The notes below the pieces were generated by a model. It was not told the origin of the DNA. It worked only from the letters and a program-made list of their open reading frames with translations, and did no database searches. A DNA stretch of 64,000 nt from CAZSAK01 sp964605155. GTDB taxonomy: Bacteria > Pseudomonadota > Gammaproteobacteria > SZUA-140. The number at the start of each line of letters is the position of its first letter. Positions within the stretch are counted from its first letter, which is position 1. Shown here piece after piece: positions 19,100-28,852 of this stretch. The position numbers were made by a program, and so were the translations under genes. Location of the stretch: NCBI GenBank assembly GCA_964605155.1, contig CAZSAK010000008.1:1-64000 (forward strand), read 5' to 3'.

Positions 19100-20287
19100 T
19101 CATGGATCGTCAAACAGCACCTTGCGTGCCGCTGTTATCGCGACCCCATGTTCAACAGGTGCCTTGACCTGCTCCAACACATCGTCCAGCGCCGCCAGAC
19201 AATGCAGCACATTTCGCGGATTGCTTGAATAGCCCATCAGCCCGATACGCCAGACCTTACCCGCCATTATCCCGAGCCCAGCACCGATCTCGAGATCATA
19301 ATCTGCCAGCAGATAGCTGCGCACGGTTGCATCGTCCACACCCTCGGGGATCCTGATGGCATTCAATTGCGGCAGGCGATGGGACTCCTCGACCACAAAT
19401 AAAAGTCCCATTGCTTCGAGACCTGCTCGCAAGGCATGATGATTCCTCAAATGACGTGACCAGGCCTTGCCGAGCCCTTCCTCCTGGAGTATCAACAGGG
19501 CCTCATGGAGGCCATACAGGGCATTGATTGGAGCCGTATGATGGTAGGACCGTTTGGCACCGCTCCCCCAGTAACCCATGACCAGATTGAGATCCAGGAA
19601 CCAGCTTTGTACCTTGTGATTACGCTGCTTGATCCTGTCCATTGCCCTGTCGTTGAAGCTGACCGGGGACAATCCGGGGGCGCAAGAAAGGCATTTCTGT
19701 GTCCCCGAATAGATCGCATCGATACCCCATTCATCGACGTTGACGGGGATCCCGCCCAGCGAAGTCACGGCATCGACGATGGTAAGGCAATCATGCTTGT
19801 GTGCCAGGTCAACCAGGGTTTTTACGTCCGAACGTGCGCCGGTCGAGGTCTCGGCATGAACAAAGGCCACAATCCTCGCATCGCTGTGCTTATTCAAGAC
19901 ATCTTCAACCTTGGCGGGATCGACTGCGCTACCCCATTCATCCTCCACCATCACGGGGATACCGCCGCAGCGCTCGACGTTTTCTTTCATACGTCCGCCA
20001 AATACACCGTTCTGGCATACGATGACCTTGTCTCCAGGCTCGACAAGATTCACAAAACAGGTCTCCATCCCGGCGGAGCCCGGCGCGGATACCGGCATGG
20101 TCAGGTTGTTCTTCGTCTGGAAGGCATATTGGATCAGATCCTTCATTTCATCCATCATGGTGATAAACGCCGGATCTAGATGGCCTATGGTAGGACGTGA
20201 CATTGCCTCCAGAATCCGTGGATTGACATCGGATGGACCGGGCCCCATCAGGGTACGTTGTGGCGGATGAAACGGTTTTATTTTCAT
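19100..20287 (-). CDS. Alanine/serine-glyoxylate aminotransferase family protein
   Basis: This is a class V, PLP-dependent aminotransferase that likely converts glyoxylate to glycine using alanine or serine. The 395 residues include GPGPSDVNPRILEAM at the start, the SAPGSAGMET cofactor-phosphate stretch, the Asp in TIVDAVTSLGG and the PLP lysine in SGTQKCLS (Lys198). It lies 60 bases downstream of glcF, on the same strand as glcDEF, which makes glyoxylate. The pair fits the glycolate salvage (photorespiratory) route. The precise amino donor cannot be told from sequence. Confidence 0.9.
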   Translation of the reverse strand: MKIKPFHPPQRTLMGPGPSDVNPRILEAMSRPTIGHLDPAFITMMDEMKDLIQYAFQTKNNLTMPVSAPGSAGMETCFVNLVEPGDKVIVCQNGVFGGRMKENVERCGGIPVMVEDEWGSAVDPAKVEDVLNKHSDARIVAFVHAETSTGARSDVKTLVDLAHKHDCLTIVDAVTSLGGIPVNVDEWGIDAIYSGTQKCLSCAPGLSPVSFNDRAMDRIKQRNHKVQSWFLDLNLVMGYWGSGAKRSYHHTAPINALYGLHEALLILQEEGLGKAWSRHLRNHHALRAGLEAMGLLFVVEESHRLPQLNAIRIPEGVDDATVRSYLLADYDLEIGAGLGIMAGKVWRIGLMGYSSNPRNVLHCLAALDDVLEQVKAPVEHGVAITAARKVLFDDP

Positions 20288-20347
20288 AGGTCCCTCACTT
20301 GATATGTTTACAATATAACTACGTGCGCTAAGTATGTATCAATGAAA

Positions 20348-21568
20348 CTAGTCTACTATGCCGGACTCCAGCAATTCCGCCCAATGCCGTACCGGAATAT
20401 CGGATTTGCCTTGCAACTGGATGAGACAACCGATATTTGCAGTCACAATACACTGTGGTTTACCTGATTCCAGCGCGCTGAGTTTGTCCGTAAGCAAACT
20501 TTGCGATAATCCGGGTTGCAACATGGAGTATGTGCCCGCCGCGCCACAGCACAGGTGTGAATCCGGGACATCAGTCAGCTCCATGCCACATTTCATCAGA
20601 ATCCTGTCCATGGCTTCCGGCAGTTGCTGTCCGTGTTGCAGGGAACAGGGTACGTGTGACGCAACACGTTTGACCGGCAACGCAAACCGCAACTTCGACA
20701 GATCTTCATCGTCGAGCACCTCGACGATGTCACGGGTCAACTCCGATACCCGCCTCGCCTTGTCCGCATAGCCGGGATCATCACGCATGATATGACCATA
20801 GTCCTTGACCATGGCAGCACATGCGCTGGATGTTATCACGATGGCCTCAACACCCTGTTCAACGTCAGGCCACCAGGCATCGATATTGCGGCGTATCTGC
20901 TTGACGGCATCCTGCAGTTCCGTCAGATGATAACTCACCGCACCACAACAACCTGCTTGTCGATGGCGGATCATCGTAATTCCGACTCTGTCCATCAAGC
21001 GTGCGGTTGCACAGTTGATGTCGGGATGTGTGACGGCCTGTACGCAGCCTTCGAGGATAATCATGCGCCGTGGATGACGTGATACTGGCCATGCACCGGC
21101 GTTGTTTCGGGCAGGAATATTCATTCGCATATAAGCAGGCAGGACCCAGCGAAAGGCACGCATCAGGGACAGGACGGGTGCGAAACGTGACGGATAGGGC
21201 AGCATCAGGTTATATATCTTGCGCAGCAGTTTCTCCCGCCATGTTCTTAATCCTTGCCGTTCCGTCAGTTCACGTCCGATATCAAGCAGCCGGTGATACT
21301 GGACACCAGAAGGACAGGTGGTCTCGCAAGCACGGCAGGTCAGACAACGATCCAGGTGCAGTTGTGTCTTGTGTGATGGCGCGTCACCCTCAAGTATCTG
21401 TTTTATAAGATAGATGCGCCCTCTCGGTCCATCCAGTTCATCACCGAGCAGTTGATAGGTGGGACAGGTCGCGTTACAGAAACCACAATGTACGCAACTT
21501 CTGAGAATTGCGTCTGCATCCCGCCCGGTGGGTGTATCCCTGTATGACTCGACAAGTCTGGTTTGCAT
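20348..21568 (-). CDS. glcF: Glycolate oxidase iron-sulfur subunit GlcF
   Basis: It passes electrons from the flavin subunits of glycolate oxidase to the respiratory chain. The 406 residues carry two [4Fe-4S] motifs near the N terminus, CVHCGFCNATCP and CLTCRACETTCP, and the cysteine-rich CCG segments of the heterodisulfide-reductase type further on (GCCGAVSYH and LCCGAAGTY). It follows glcE by 84 bases. Confidence 0.95.
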   Translation of the reverse strand: MQTRLVESYRDTPTGRDADAILRSCVHCGFCNATCPTYQLLGDELDGPRGRIYLIKQILEGDAPSHKTQLHLDRCLTCRACETTCPSGVQYHRLLDIGRELTERQGLRTWREKLLRKIYNLMLPYPSRFAPVLSLMRAFRWVLPAYMRMNIPARNNAGAWPVSRHPRRMIILEGCVQAVTHPDINCATARLMDRVGITMIRHRQAGCCGAVSYHLTELQDAVKQIRRNIDAWWPDVEQGVEAIVITSSACAAMVKDYGHIMRDDPGYADKARRVSELTRDIVEVLDDEDLSKLRFALPVKRVASHVPCSLQHGQQLPEAMDRILMKCGMELTDVPDSHLCCGAAGTYSMLQPGLSQSLLTDKLSALESGKPQCIVTANIGCLIQLQGKSDIPVRHWAELLESGIVD

Positions 21569-21652
21569 GATTGCACCACTATTTCATGAGAAATTTATGT
21601 GCGCAACCACGCGGATTGTGCGGGAAAACATGCTGGAAAACACAAAACCGGA

Positions 21653-22726
21653 TTATATGCCGGCATACAACCTGCCCGGATTCAATATGCCGTGGGGATC
21701 AAAGGCTGACTTTAATCTCCTGTGTATGGCATACAGATTCGCCGGTAATGTATGAAATACTTCGCCTGTGCGATCACCACCACGAAAGACTGTAGCATGA
21801 CCACCTGCCGAGGAGACAACGTTCCTAACATCATCAATGTGTTTGCGGGTTTTTAACCAGCGTTGTGCCCCGCCCCATTCTACCAGCCACTGTCCGTCGA
21901 TATCCAATGCAGGCGTTGCCGGCGGAACCGAGATCCTCCACAAAGGTCCATCGGTGAAATAAAACTCATGCCTGTGTTCACGTATATCGTCCCAGAAGTG
22001 CTCACCTTCTGGATAGATGTTTCCTCCCAGTTGTCGATGGGCTGCCTCAATCCCTGCCTCAGTGCCCGACAATCGCAGATACAACCTTTCACTGTCATAG
22101 ACCGAAGCGCTGATGGGTAAGGGTCTCCCGGCCCGTTGATTCATTGTCATCAGGGCATTATCCCTTGTACTCTCAAATACCAATGTGATCTCGTGTGCAG
22201 GTTTCGGTAACACCTTGAGGGTAATCTCGAGCAGGATGCCCAGCGTCCCCAATGCGCCAGCCATCAGGCGTGAGGCATCAAATCCGGCAACGTTTTTCAT
22301 TACCTCGCCGCCAAAACTCAGGATCTCGCCATGGCCTGTCAGGCATTTGATACCCAGGATGTAGTCTCGTGCCGCTCCACGATAAGGCCTTGCGGGTCCT
22401 GATAATCCTGTGGCAATTGCACCGCCCAGTGTCGCGCAGGATTTAAAACAAGGTGGCTCGAAAGGCAGCATCTGTCCATGTCCGTCGAGGGTTTGCTCAA
22501 TATCATTCAGTGTGGTACCAGCACGTGCCGTCAACACCAGTTCCGTCGGTTCATATTTGACTATTCCGCGATGTCCAACGGTATTGACAGGCTCACCCTC
22601 GGGATCACGACCATAAAATGACTTGCTGCCGCCACCTGAAATACAGAGTGCATGACGCGTCCTGATTGCCTCACGCAGCCGCTGCCTTAACCACTCGCTT
22701 TGATCATTGTCCGCTTTGTTGTCCAT
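21653..22726 (-). CDS. glcE: Glycolate oxidase FAD-binding subunit GlcE
   Basis: This is a 357-residue FAD-binding subunit related to GlcD. The FAD phosphate-binding region shows ALCISGGGSKSFYG near the N terminus and ATLGGAIATGLSGP in the middle. The ATG is directly after the glcD stop (TGAATG), so the two genes are translated together. GlcD, GlcE and GlcF together form glycolate oxidase. Confidence 0.93.
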   Translation of the reverse strand: MDNKADNDQSEWLRQRLREAIRTRHALCISGGGSKSFYGRDPEGEPVNTVGHRGIVKYEPTELVLTARAGTTLNDIEQTLDGHGQMLPFEPPCFKSCATLGGAIATGLSGPARPYRGAARDYILGIKCLTGHGEILSFGGEVMKNVAGFDASRLMAGALGTLGILLEITLKVLPKPAHEITLVFESTRDNALMTMNQRAGRPLPISASVYDSERLYLRLSGTEAGIEAAHRQLGGNIYPEGEHFWDDIREHRHEFYFTDGPLWRISVPPATPALDIDGQWLVEWGGAQRWLKTRKHIDDVRNVVSSAGGHATVFRGGDRTGEVFHTLPANLYAIHRRLKSAFDPHGILNPGRLYAGI

Positions 22727-24166
22727 TCAGAATCGGTCCAGTTCGGGAAATGGCAGTTGTCCGGCATGCACGTGCATGGCGCCGAATTCGGCACAACGTT
22801 GCAGAGTGGGTATGGCCTTGCCCGGATTCAGCAAGCGACCGGGATCGAAGGCATCTTTTATGGCGTGGAATTGATTCAATTCAGCTGAATCGAACTGGCT
22901 GCACATCTGGTCAAGCTTTTCAACCCCCACACCGTGCTCTCCGGTTATCGTGCCACCAACCGCAATACAGAGTTCGAGGATTCTGGCGCCGAATGCCTCG
23001 GTGCGTTCCCGCTCACCTGATTGATTGGCGTCATAAAGTATCAAGGGATGAAGATTTCCGTCTCCGGCATGGAATACGTTGGCAACGGGTAATCGATACT
23101 CATCTGACCACACTGAAATCTGTTTCAATACCGCGGGAAGGCTGTGTCGTGGAATCGTTCCGTCCATGCAATAATAATCCGGTGCAATCTTGCCCACCGC
23201 CGGAAAGGCCGCCTTTCTGCCCGCCCAGAAAAGTTTGCGCTGTTTTTGGTCAATGGCCACCCTGATATCCACAGCCCGGTTCCTTGTTAATATATCCCGG
23301 ACTTGTGCAATCTGTTCCTCCACCTCGGCCTCGATACCGTCCAGTTCACACAAGAGGATCGCAGCGGAATCCACAGGGTAACCTGCATGGATATAATCTT
23401 CTGCAGCCCGTATCGCGAGATTGTCCATCATCTCAAGACCGGCCGGTATGATACCCGCACCGATGATATCACCGACTGCTTTGGCCGCGGCTTCCACATC
23501 ATCAAATGCGGTCAGGATAACCCGGGCGCTCTCGGGAACGGGCAACAGCTTGACGGTGACTTCGACTATGATACCCAACAGCCCTTCCGAACCAGTCATC
23601 AACGCCAGCAGATCATACCCCGGGCTATCGAGACATTTCCCACCTATCTCCAGCAATTCGCCATCAATCGTGAGCACCTTCAGCCCCAGGATATTGTGGA
23701 TGGTCAACCCATACTTCAGACAATGGACACCTCCGGCATTTTCCGCAACATTACCGCCGATGCTGCAGGCGATCTGGGAAGACGGATCCGGGGCGTAATA
23801 GAGGCCATGTTCTGCGACCGCCTCCGAAATGGCCAGATTGCGCACACCGGGCTCCACCCGCGCAATACGATTGACCGGATCGATTTCAAGGATGCGTGAG
23901 AATTTAGCAAGGTTAAGCAACATACCGTTGGAAAGGGGTAATGCACCGCCCGACAAGCCAGTCCCCGCACCACGCGCGACAAGTGGGACCTGTCTCGTTT
24001 GACACAAGCGGACAATATCCCGAAGTTGTGCAACGGTCTCTGGAAGTACAACCATCAGCGGCCGTTGACGATATGCGGTCAGCCCATCGCATTCGTACGG
24101 ATGCAGATCTTCCTCATCGTACAACACGGCTTGCTCAGGCAGGATCCGTCTTACCGCCGTTAACAA
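22727..24166 (-). CDS. glcD: Glycolate oxidase catalytic subunit GlcD
   Basis: It oxidises glycolate to glyoxylate on FAD. Motifs include PYECDGLTAYR, ARGAGTGLSGGALP (FAD loop), IGGNVAENAGGVHCLKYG, and GEHGVGVEK near the C terminus. The listed start is a TTG at 24166, but the homologous N terminus appears to reach upstream to an ATC at 24202-24200, which sits 8 bases after an AGGAGG. The real start may therefore be a rare ATC, adding twelve residues (IQVHTTKIDRES). This is the first gene of glcDEF and is read away from moeB. Confidence 0.94.
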   Translation of the reverse strand: MLTAVRRILPEQAVLYDEEDLHPYECDGLTAYRQRPLMVVLPETVAQLRDIVRLCQTRQVPLVARGAGTGLSGGALPLSNGMLLNLAKFSRILEIDPVNRIARVEPGVRNLAISEAVAEHGLYYAPDPSSQIACSIGGNVAENAGGVHCLKYGLTIHNILGLKVLTIDGELLEIGGKCLDSPGYDLLALMTGSEGLLGIIVEVTVKLLPVPESARVILTAFDDVEAAAKAVGDIIGAGIIPAGLEMMDNLAIRAAEDYIHAGYPVDSAAILLCELDGIEAEVEEQIAQVRDILTRNRAVDIRVAIDQKQRKLFWAGRKAAFPAVGKIAPDYYCMDGTIPRHSLPAVLKQISVWSDEYRLPVANVFHAGDGNLHPLILYDANQSGERERTEAFGARILELCIAVGGTITGEHGVGVEKLDQMCSQFDSAELNQFHAIKDAFDPGRLLNPGKAIPTLQRCAEFGAMHVHAGQLPFPELDRF

Positions 24167-24610
24167 CGATTCCCTATCAATCTTTGTGGTATGAACTTGG
24201 ATGTTTGTATCCTCCTGATGATTCAGATGTGATTAAAACAAAACAGACAGATGTATCTCAAACCGGAATCCTTAACCTTCTAACCTGTTCATTTCCAGCG
24301 GACAGCGGCCTGGTCACAGAATGCAATCATATCAGCCCCTTAAATGATACCCGCAATTTGATGAGCAGCATAAATAACGGCATTTCTTCTGCGTTATACA
24401 CACATTTTTTATGCTTATTGATATGGCCAACCAACGCCAAAATCCTGTATAATATATAAGCGTATAGTGGACACACCGAACAGTATCCAGGCATGCCGTC
24501 ATTAATAAGAAAGTGGTGTATTCCTCGCGTTTTTTCTCATTACATCCCTGGTATAGCGTGGAATGGGAGTCTAATTCTAATTCATTTCATATAAAGGCTG
24601 GAGGTCTATA
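24167..24610 (+). other. Intergenic stretch between glcD and moeB
   Basis: These 444 bases separate divergent genes and contain no supported ORF. Toward glcD there is an AGGAGG ribosome site (24211-24216, minus strand). Toward moeB, TATAAT occurs at 24448-24453 in an AT-rich run, but no convincing -35 box has the right spacing, and a GGAGG lies just before the moeB ATG. The rest shows nothing recognisable. Confidence 0.6.
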
Positions 24611-25786
24611 ATGAAGGCCAAAGATCGACGTTTAGCAGAGCTGCGTTCAGCGGTTCCCGAACTCACTCCAAATGAAGCCCAGGCCATGCACACCGGCGGT
24701 GCGGCACTCATCGATGTCAGAGATACTGACGAGGTTATGCAGGGCAGCCCCGTCGGTGCTCACCGTCTTGGACGCAGTTATCTGGAATTACGCATTGAGG
24801 ATACGGTGCCCGACCTGGACCGAACCCTGTTGGTGATGTGTGCCGGTGGTGTCCGTTCACTGTTTGCCGCCGAGGCACTTAAACACCTTGGCTACAAGGA
24901 TGTGCGCTCGATCGCAGGTGGCTTTAATCGCTGGAAAAACGAGGGTCTGCCGTTCGAGATTCCACGTGTGCTTGATGCCGAGGCGAGGGAACGTTATTCC
25001 CGTCATCTACTGATGCCTGACGTGGGAGAATCCGGCCAATTGAAATTACTCGATAGCAAGGTTTTGCTGATAGGCGCCGGTGGACTGGGATCCCCGGCGG
25101 CGTATTATCTGACTGCCGCAGGTGTCGGCACTATCGGTCTTGTCGACCATGATGTTGTTGATCGCAGCAATCTGCAGAGGCAAATCCTGCACACCGATGC
25201 ACGTGTTGGCATCCCCAAGGTCGCCTCTGCCCGTGAAGCACTGGAGGCACTGAATCCCGACGTCAAGATCATCGGCTATGAAACACGCCTGGATAGTTCC
25301 AATGTCGAGGAGATATTCAGCAATTACGATATCGTGGTCGATGGATCGGACAATCTTCCGACACGTTATCTGATCAACGATGCCTGTGTCAGGCTCGGCA
25401 TACCCAATGTGCATGCAGCCGTATACCGTTTTGAGGGACAACTGACAGTATTCTGGCCTGCCTATGCCGGTCAACGGGGAGGATGTTACCGCTGTATGTT
25501 TCCGGAACCTCCACCTCCCGAATTAGCGCCCTCCTGTGCGGAAGCGGGAGTATTGGGTGTCATGCCTGGCGTACTCGGCCTGTTGCAGGCGGTAGAAACA
25601 CTGAAAATACTGCTCGACATAGGTGAACCCCTGGTCGGGAAGATGCTGCATTACGATGCCCTCAGCTCTCAATTCACAATCCTGAAAATAAAAGCAAATC
25701 CGGACTGTAAATACTGCGGTGAAAACGCCGACTTCGAGGGTTACGAAGACTACGCCGAGATTTGCGCATCTACAGTGAATGCTTAA
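24611..25786 (+). CDS. moeB: Rhodanese-MoeB fusion, molybdopterin-synthase adenylyltransferase
   Basis: This is an E1-like enzyme that adenylates the C terminus of a ubiquitin-like sulfur carrier (MoaD or ThiS class). The N-terminal 115 residues are a rhodanese domain with the active-site cysteine in LVMCAGGVRS (Cys77). A ThiF/MoeB domain follows, with GAGGLGSP (155-162), DHDVVDRSNLQRQ, and two zinc CxxC pairs, CYRC and CKYC. A GGAGGTC ribosome site precedes the ATG. The fusion could both activate and sulfurate a carrier. No moaD or thiS is adjacent, so MoeB versus ThiF use is not settled. Confidence 0.88.
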   Translation: MKAKDRRLAELRSAVPELTPNEAQAMHTGGAALIDVRDTDEVMQGSPVGAHRLGRSYLELRIEDTVPDLDRTLLVMCAGGVRSLFAAEALKHLGYKDVRSIAGGFNRWKNEGLPFEIPRVLDAEARERYSRHLLMPDVGESGQLKLLDSKVLLIGAGGLGSPAAYYLTAAGVGTIGLVDHDVVDRSNLQRQILHTDARVGIPKVASAREALEALNPDVKIIGYETRLDSSNVEEIFSNYDIVVDGSDNLPTRYLINDACVRLGIPNVHAAVYRFEGQLTVFWPAYAGQRGGCYRCMFPEPPPPELAPSCAEAGVLGVMPGVLGLLQAVETLKILLDIGEPLVGKMLHYDALSSQFTILKIKANPDCKYCGENADFEGYEDYAEICASTVNA

Positions 25787-25829
25787 ATGTGGTTGATGTG
25801 TCCCCACTAACGGGGATAAGGACGGGGGA

Positions 25830-26762
25830 TCAGGAGGCGAGCTGTTGCGCCATCCTGTCAAGTGTTTCGCAATCCTCCAATACGCGGTTGGTCAACATCG
25901 TAACCTGGTATTCACCGAGTTCGAGAGCGTCGAGGATCATGGGTGGCAGTTCGGTACCCGGTGCATCCCCGATGTCATGACCCTTTAACAGGTAATCCGC
26001 CAGCATAACTAGCTGGGGATAGACCGCGTGCGGTCCGTTATAATCCACATTGTGATGCTCCCTCGTCGCGATAACGACTTCTTCCGGTAATTTCCAGGCC
26101 TGCATCAACCAGGCACCGATCTGCCCATGATCGGTTCCGATGATCTTTTTTTCTATTTCAACAATGGGGGTTCCGGGTTCATTGATAACAAATTTATTTA
26201 ATATCAGAAATTCCCTTTTGAACAAATGACCGAGTAACAGATGGCCAAAGTTGTGCAGTAAGCCTGACAAATAGGCCAAGCCCGCAGGTGGTCTTAATTC
26301 ATCATTCAGGGCGCCACTCAATGCCTGTACGAGGGCAGCACTGAAGACCGCATGGCGCCAGAAATTTTCCAGACCCAATGGAACATTCCGTGGTATCTTG
26401 AAAGGCTTAGCGGCTGTTACACCAAGCGCCAGGTTCACCACCATACTGAAGCCAAGAACGCGTGCTATTGCGGTATTAACTGAATCAATCTTGCCCTGAT
26501 ACCCGAAAAAAGGTGAAGAGGCATATCGCATGATCTGCATAGCAAGGCTGGGATCCAGCTCTACAACCTTCACCAATGCTGCAATACTGGCGTTGGGATC
26601 TGCACTGAGACGAATAATCTTTTGCGTCATCTCTGGCATAGGCGGCAGTTTATCGATCTTTTCTATACGCGGCTTGATATCCAACAACGGAGCGCCGTCA
26701 TGTGGTTCCGCTGTTCCGGTAGCTGGTCTTTTATTCTCAATTTCAGGACTTTTGATGCTCAT
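25830..26762 (-). CDS. HDOD domain protein
   Basis: The 310 residues are mainly a single HDOD domain (about 30-240), with DPSLAMQIMRYASSPFFG, the GLLHNFGHLLLGHLF segment and the late REHHNVDY. HDOD proteins are signalling proteins, often linked to two-component or second messenger control; no catalytic partner domain is present here. It is convergent with moeB. It is the second HDOD protein in the window, after the HDOD-PP2C phosphatase at 13319, but is not in an operon with it. Confidence 0.85.
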   Translation of the reverse strand: MSIKSPEIENKRPATGTAEPHDGAPLLDIKPRIEKIDKLPPMPEMTQKIIRLSADPNASIAALVKVVELDPSLAMQIMRYASSPFFGYQGKIDSVNTAIARVLGFSMVVNLALGVTAAKPFKIPRNVPLGLENFWRHAVFSAALVQALSGALNDELRPPAGLAYLSGLLHNFGHLLLGHLFKREFLILNKFVINEPGTPIVEIEKKIIGTDHGQIGAWLMQAWKLPEEVVIATREHHNVDYNGPHAVYPQLVMLADYLLKGHDIGDAPGTELPPMILDALELGEYQVTMLTNRVLEDCETLDRMAQQLAS

Positions 26763-27339
26763 TCCAGATTTCCGGTTGTGTCTTTGGCGATGATTTCCTC
26801 TTGATCTGACGTCCTTGGAGGGCTTTTATAGTTGCACTTAATGAATTGATCCCACCGTTGTTATCGGCAGATCAGTCTGGAAAGCTGAATTTTTTACCCG
26901 CTAGGCAAGTATGCCGGATGCAGGCCATCTCTCTCCCCGTTAGCCATTGTAACTATATGTTATACATAACTTTTTAAAAAGCGGGTTCTCATCAGGACTG
27001 TGGCTCAAAACGCTGACATTACATCATTACATGGTATTGCCCGGGGCCGAAATCTCCGCTGGGTAATGGCTTGAATCCCCGATTCCTGCCAGGACTAAGA
27101 AAGGTATTTCTAATGCGAGAGACCTCCTTCCCTGGCTGTGGCGGGAGATCCAGGGGACGCAGTTATTTCATTCAGGGATAATCTGGTGCCTGTGTGGGTA
27201 TTATTTACCAGTAGTAGGACATAGTATTACATAAATTTTTAATCATGTCGGGTATCGGGGACCGTTCGGCATTCAGGTAATCAACCCACCCTTCATCTGA
27301 TATTACATGCTTGATAAAGCAACTCGAGGACTTCTAACT
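26763..27339 (+). other. Long intergenic stretch before the pentapeptide-repeat gene
   Basis: These 577 bases lie between two divergent genes. Both strands have frequent stops and no ORF with family similarity. Short inverted repeats occur, for example ATTGCCC near 27034 and GGGTAAT near 27060, and CCCTGG near 27131 with CCAGGG near 27152, but none forms a structure I can assign to a known riboswitch or terminator. Confidence 0.5.
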
Positions 27340-27696
27340 ATGACAGATACACCTCAAATAAAAAATGATGATCCGTTATACCGTTTGTTACGAGAAGGAC
27401 ATATCAACGATTTCAATGAAAGCAAGGTGCGTGGCGAACGAACTGATCTCAGAAATTGCGATTTTCGCGGTATCGATCTTCGTGGCATGGACGCCGATGG
27501 CCTTGACTTGAGTGGTGGATATTTCAGGCAGGCTGACTTACGGGGTATCGATTTTACCAATACCAATCTGGAAGGGGCAAGTATTCACGCGACCAAGATC
27601 TCAGGAACTTACTTTCCCAAGCAGCTCAGTGCGGATGAGATCACCCTGTCGCTTACACACGGTATCCGCATGCGCTATGATAACAGTTCAGTATGA
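27340..27696 (+). CDS. Pentapeptide-repeat protein
   Basis: The 118 residues include eight or so A(D/N)LXX-type repeats (about residues 30-80), such as TDLRN CDFRG IDLRG MDADG LDLSG, which should fold as a right-handed beta helix. The function is unknown; some family members mimic DNA and protect gyrase, others are structural. I start at the ATG at 27340, after a GAGGA; an in-frame ATG at 27307 is possible. The 3' end overlaps that of amgK by 22 bases on the opposite strand. Confidence 0.8.
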   Translation: MTDTPQIKNDDPLYRLLREGHINDFNESKVRGERTDLRNCDFRGIDLRGMDADGLDLSGGYFRQADLRGIDFTNTNLEGASIHATKISGTYFPKQLSADEITLSLTHGIRMRYDNSSV

Positions 27697-28676
27697 GTTT
27701 CAGGGATTACATCATGTAAAAGCCGATTAAATTCGCTGAGTTCAGGATAATTCTCACTAACTTCTTTAACATAACTCAACGTACGAGGTATATCGTGCAA
27801 ATAACCCGGCTTTCCATCCCTGATGTTCAGTCTGGTAAAGATACCGATCGCCTTGAGGTGACGTTGAATACCCATCAGGTCAAACCACCGCATGAACTGC
27901 AATATGTCAACGTGATTGATGATCCCGTTTTCCACGAGACGCAGATAATATTCCTCGGCCCACGATTGAACTTTTTCCTGCGGCCATCGGATATAGCAAT
28001 CACGCAATAGTGAGACCAGATCATATGTCACGGGACCGACCACTGCGTCCTGAAAATCAAGGATTCCTGGATTGTTTTCCTCTACCACCATCAGGTTGCG
28101 TGAGTGATAATCACGATGAACCCACACAGCTGGCTGCTCCATCGCGGATGTCAGCAATATTCCATATGTAACTTCCAGCACCTTGTGTTGTTCATCGCTC
28201 AATATCAGGCCCAACTGTTTGCTCAGGTACCACTCATGAAACAGAGCCATTTCACTTATAAGCAAGCCGCGGCTGTATGATGGCAGATAGTCCTTTTCAT
28301 ATTGTTTAAATGACTGCAACACAAACAAGGCATCAAGTGCCTCGCCATAGAGGTTATCAGCACTGGAATTATTCAACATCTCCAGGTAACTGCATACTCC
28401 AAGATCACTTAGCAGAAGGAATCCATGCTCAAGGTCTGTTTGATATATTTTCGGCACATTCAAACCAAGCGAGGCAAAGGCACGGGCAATCTTTATATAA
28501 GGTCGGCAATCTTCCTTGTCAGGTGGCGCATCCATGACTATACGATTTTCGTCATTATAGCTTACACGGTAATAACGCCTGAAGCTGGCATCGCTCGATG
28601 CAGGTGCAATATCAAACGTTGCCAGCCCGGTTACGCTCCTAAGCCATGATTTCAGTAATTCCAGTCTATCGTCCAT
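27675..28676 (-). CDS. amgK: N-acetylmuramate/N-acetylglucosamine kinase AmgK
   Basis: AmgK phosphorylates recycled cell-wall amino sugars at C1. The 333 residues show an aminoglycoside-phosphotransferase fold with VHRDYHSRNLMV (catalytic Asp) and ILDFQDAVVGP (metal-binding). The place, divergent from lptD, is the conserved one. In pseudomonads the nucleotidyltransferase gene murU follows amgK; here the downstream spot holds a pentapeptide-repeat gene on the other strand, so the rest of the pathway must be encoded elsewhere or is absent. Confidence 0.88.
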   Translation of the reverse strand: MDDRLELLKSWLRSVTGLATFDIAPASSDASFRRYYRVSYNDENRIVMDAPPDKEDCRPYIKIARAFASLGLNVPKIYQTDLEHGFLLLSDLGVCSYLEMLNNSSADNLYGEALDALFVLQSFKQYEKDYLPSYSRGLLISEMALFHEWYLSKQLGLILSDEQHKVLEVTYGILLTSAMEQPAVWVHRDYHSRNLMVVEENNPGILDFQDAVVGPVTYDLVSLLRDCYIRWPQEKVQSWAEEYYLRLVENGIINHVDILQFMRWFDLMGIQRHLKAIGIFTRLNIRDGKPGYLHDIPRTLSYVKEVSENYPELSEFNRLLHDVIPETHTELLS

Positions 28677-28852
28677 GCAATCATCATGTGGCGGATATCG
28701 ATTTCGGCATTTATTGACTACAATAGTGCAGTTTGACGGACATTGTCCAAATTAGCACAATTAATGTCGCTCCAATCCCGGATATCAGATTCAGGTTATA
28801 CTGATACGAATATGAAAATACAACTATTCATGCTGACGTCAGTTTACAATTC

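Noticed and set aside
27030..27115. Structured-looking segment before the pentapeptide-repeat gene as a possible riboswitch
   Set aside because: The pairs ATTGCCC/GGGTAAT and nearby GC runs do not match the conserved cores of the c-di-GMP, Moco or other riboswitch classes I know.
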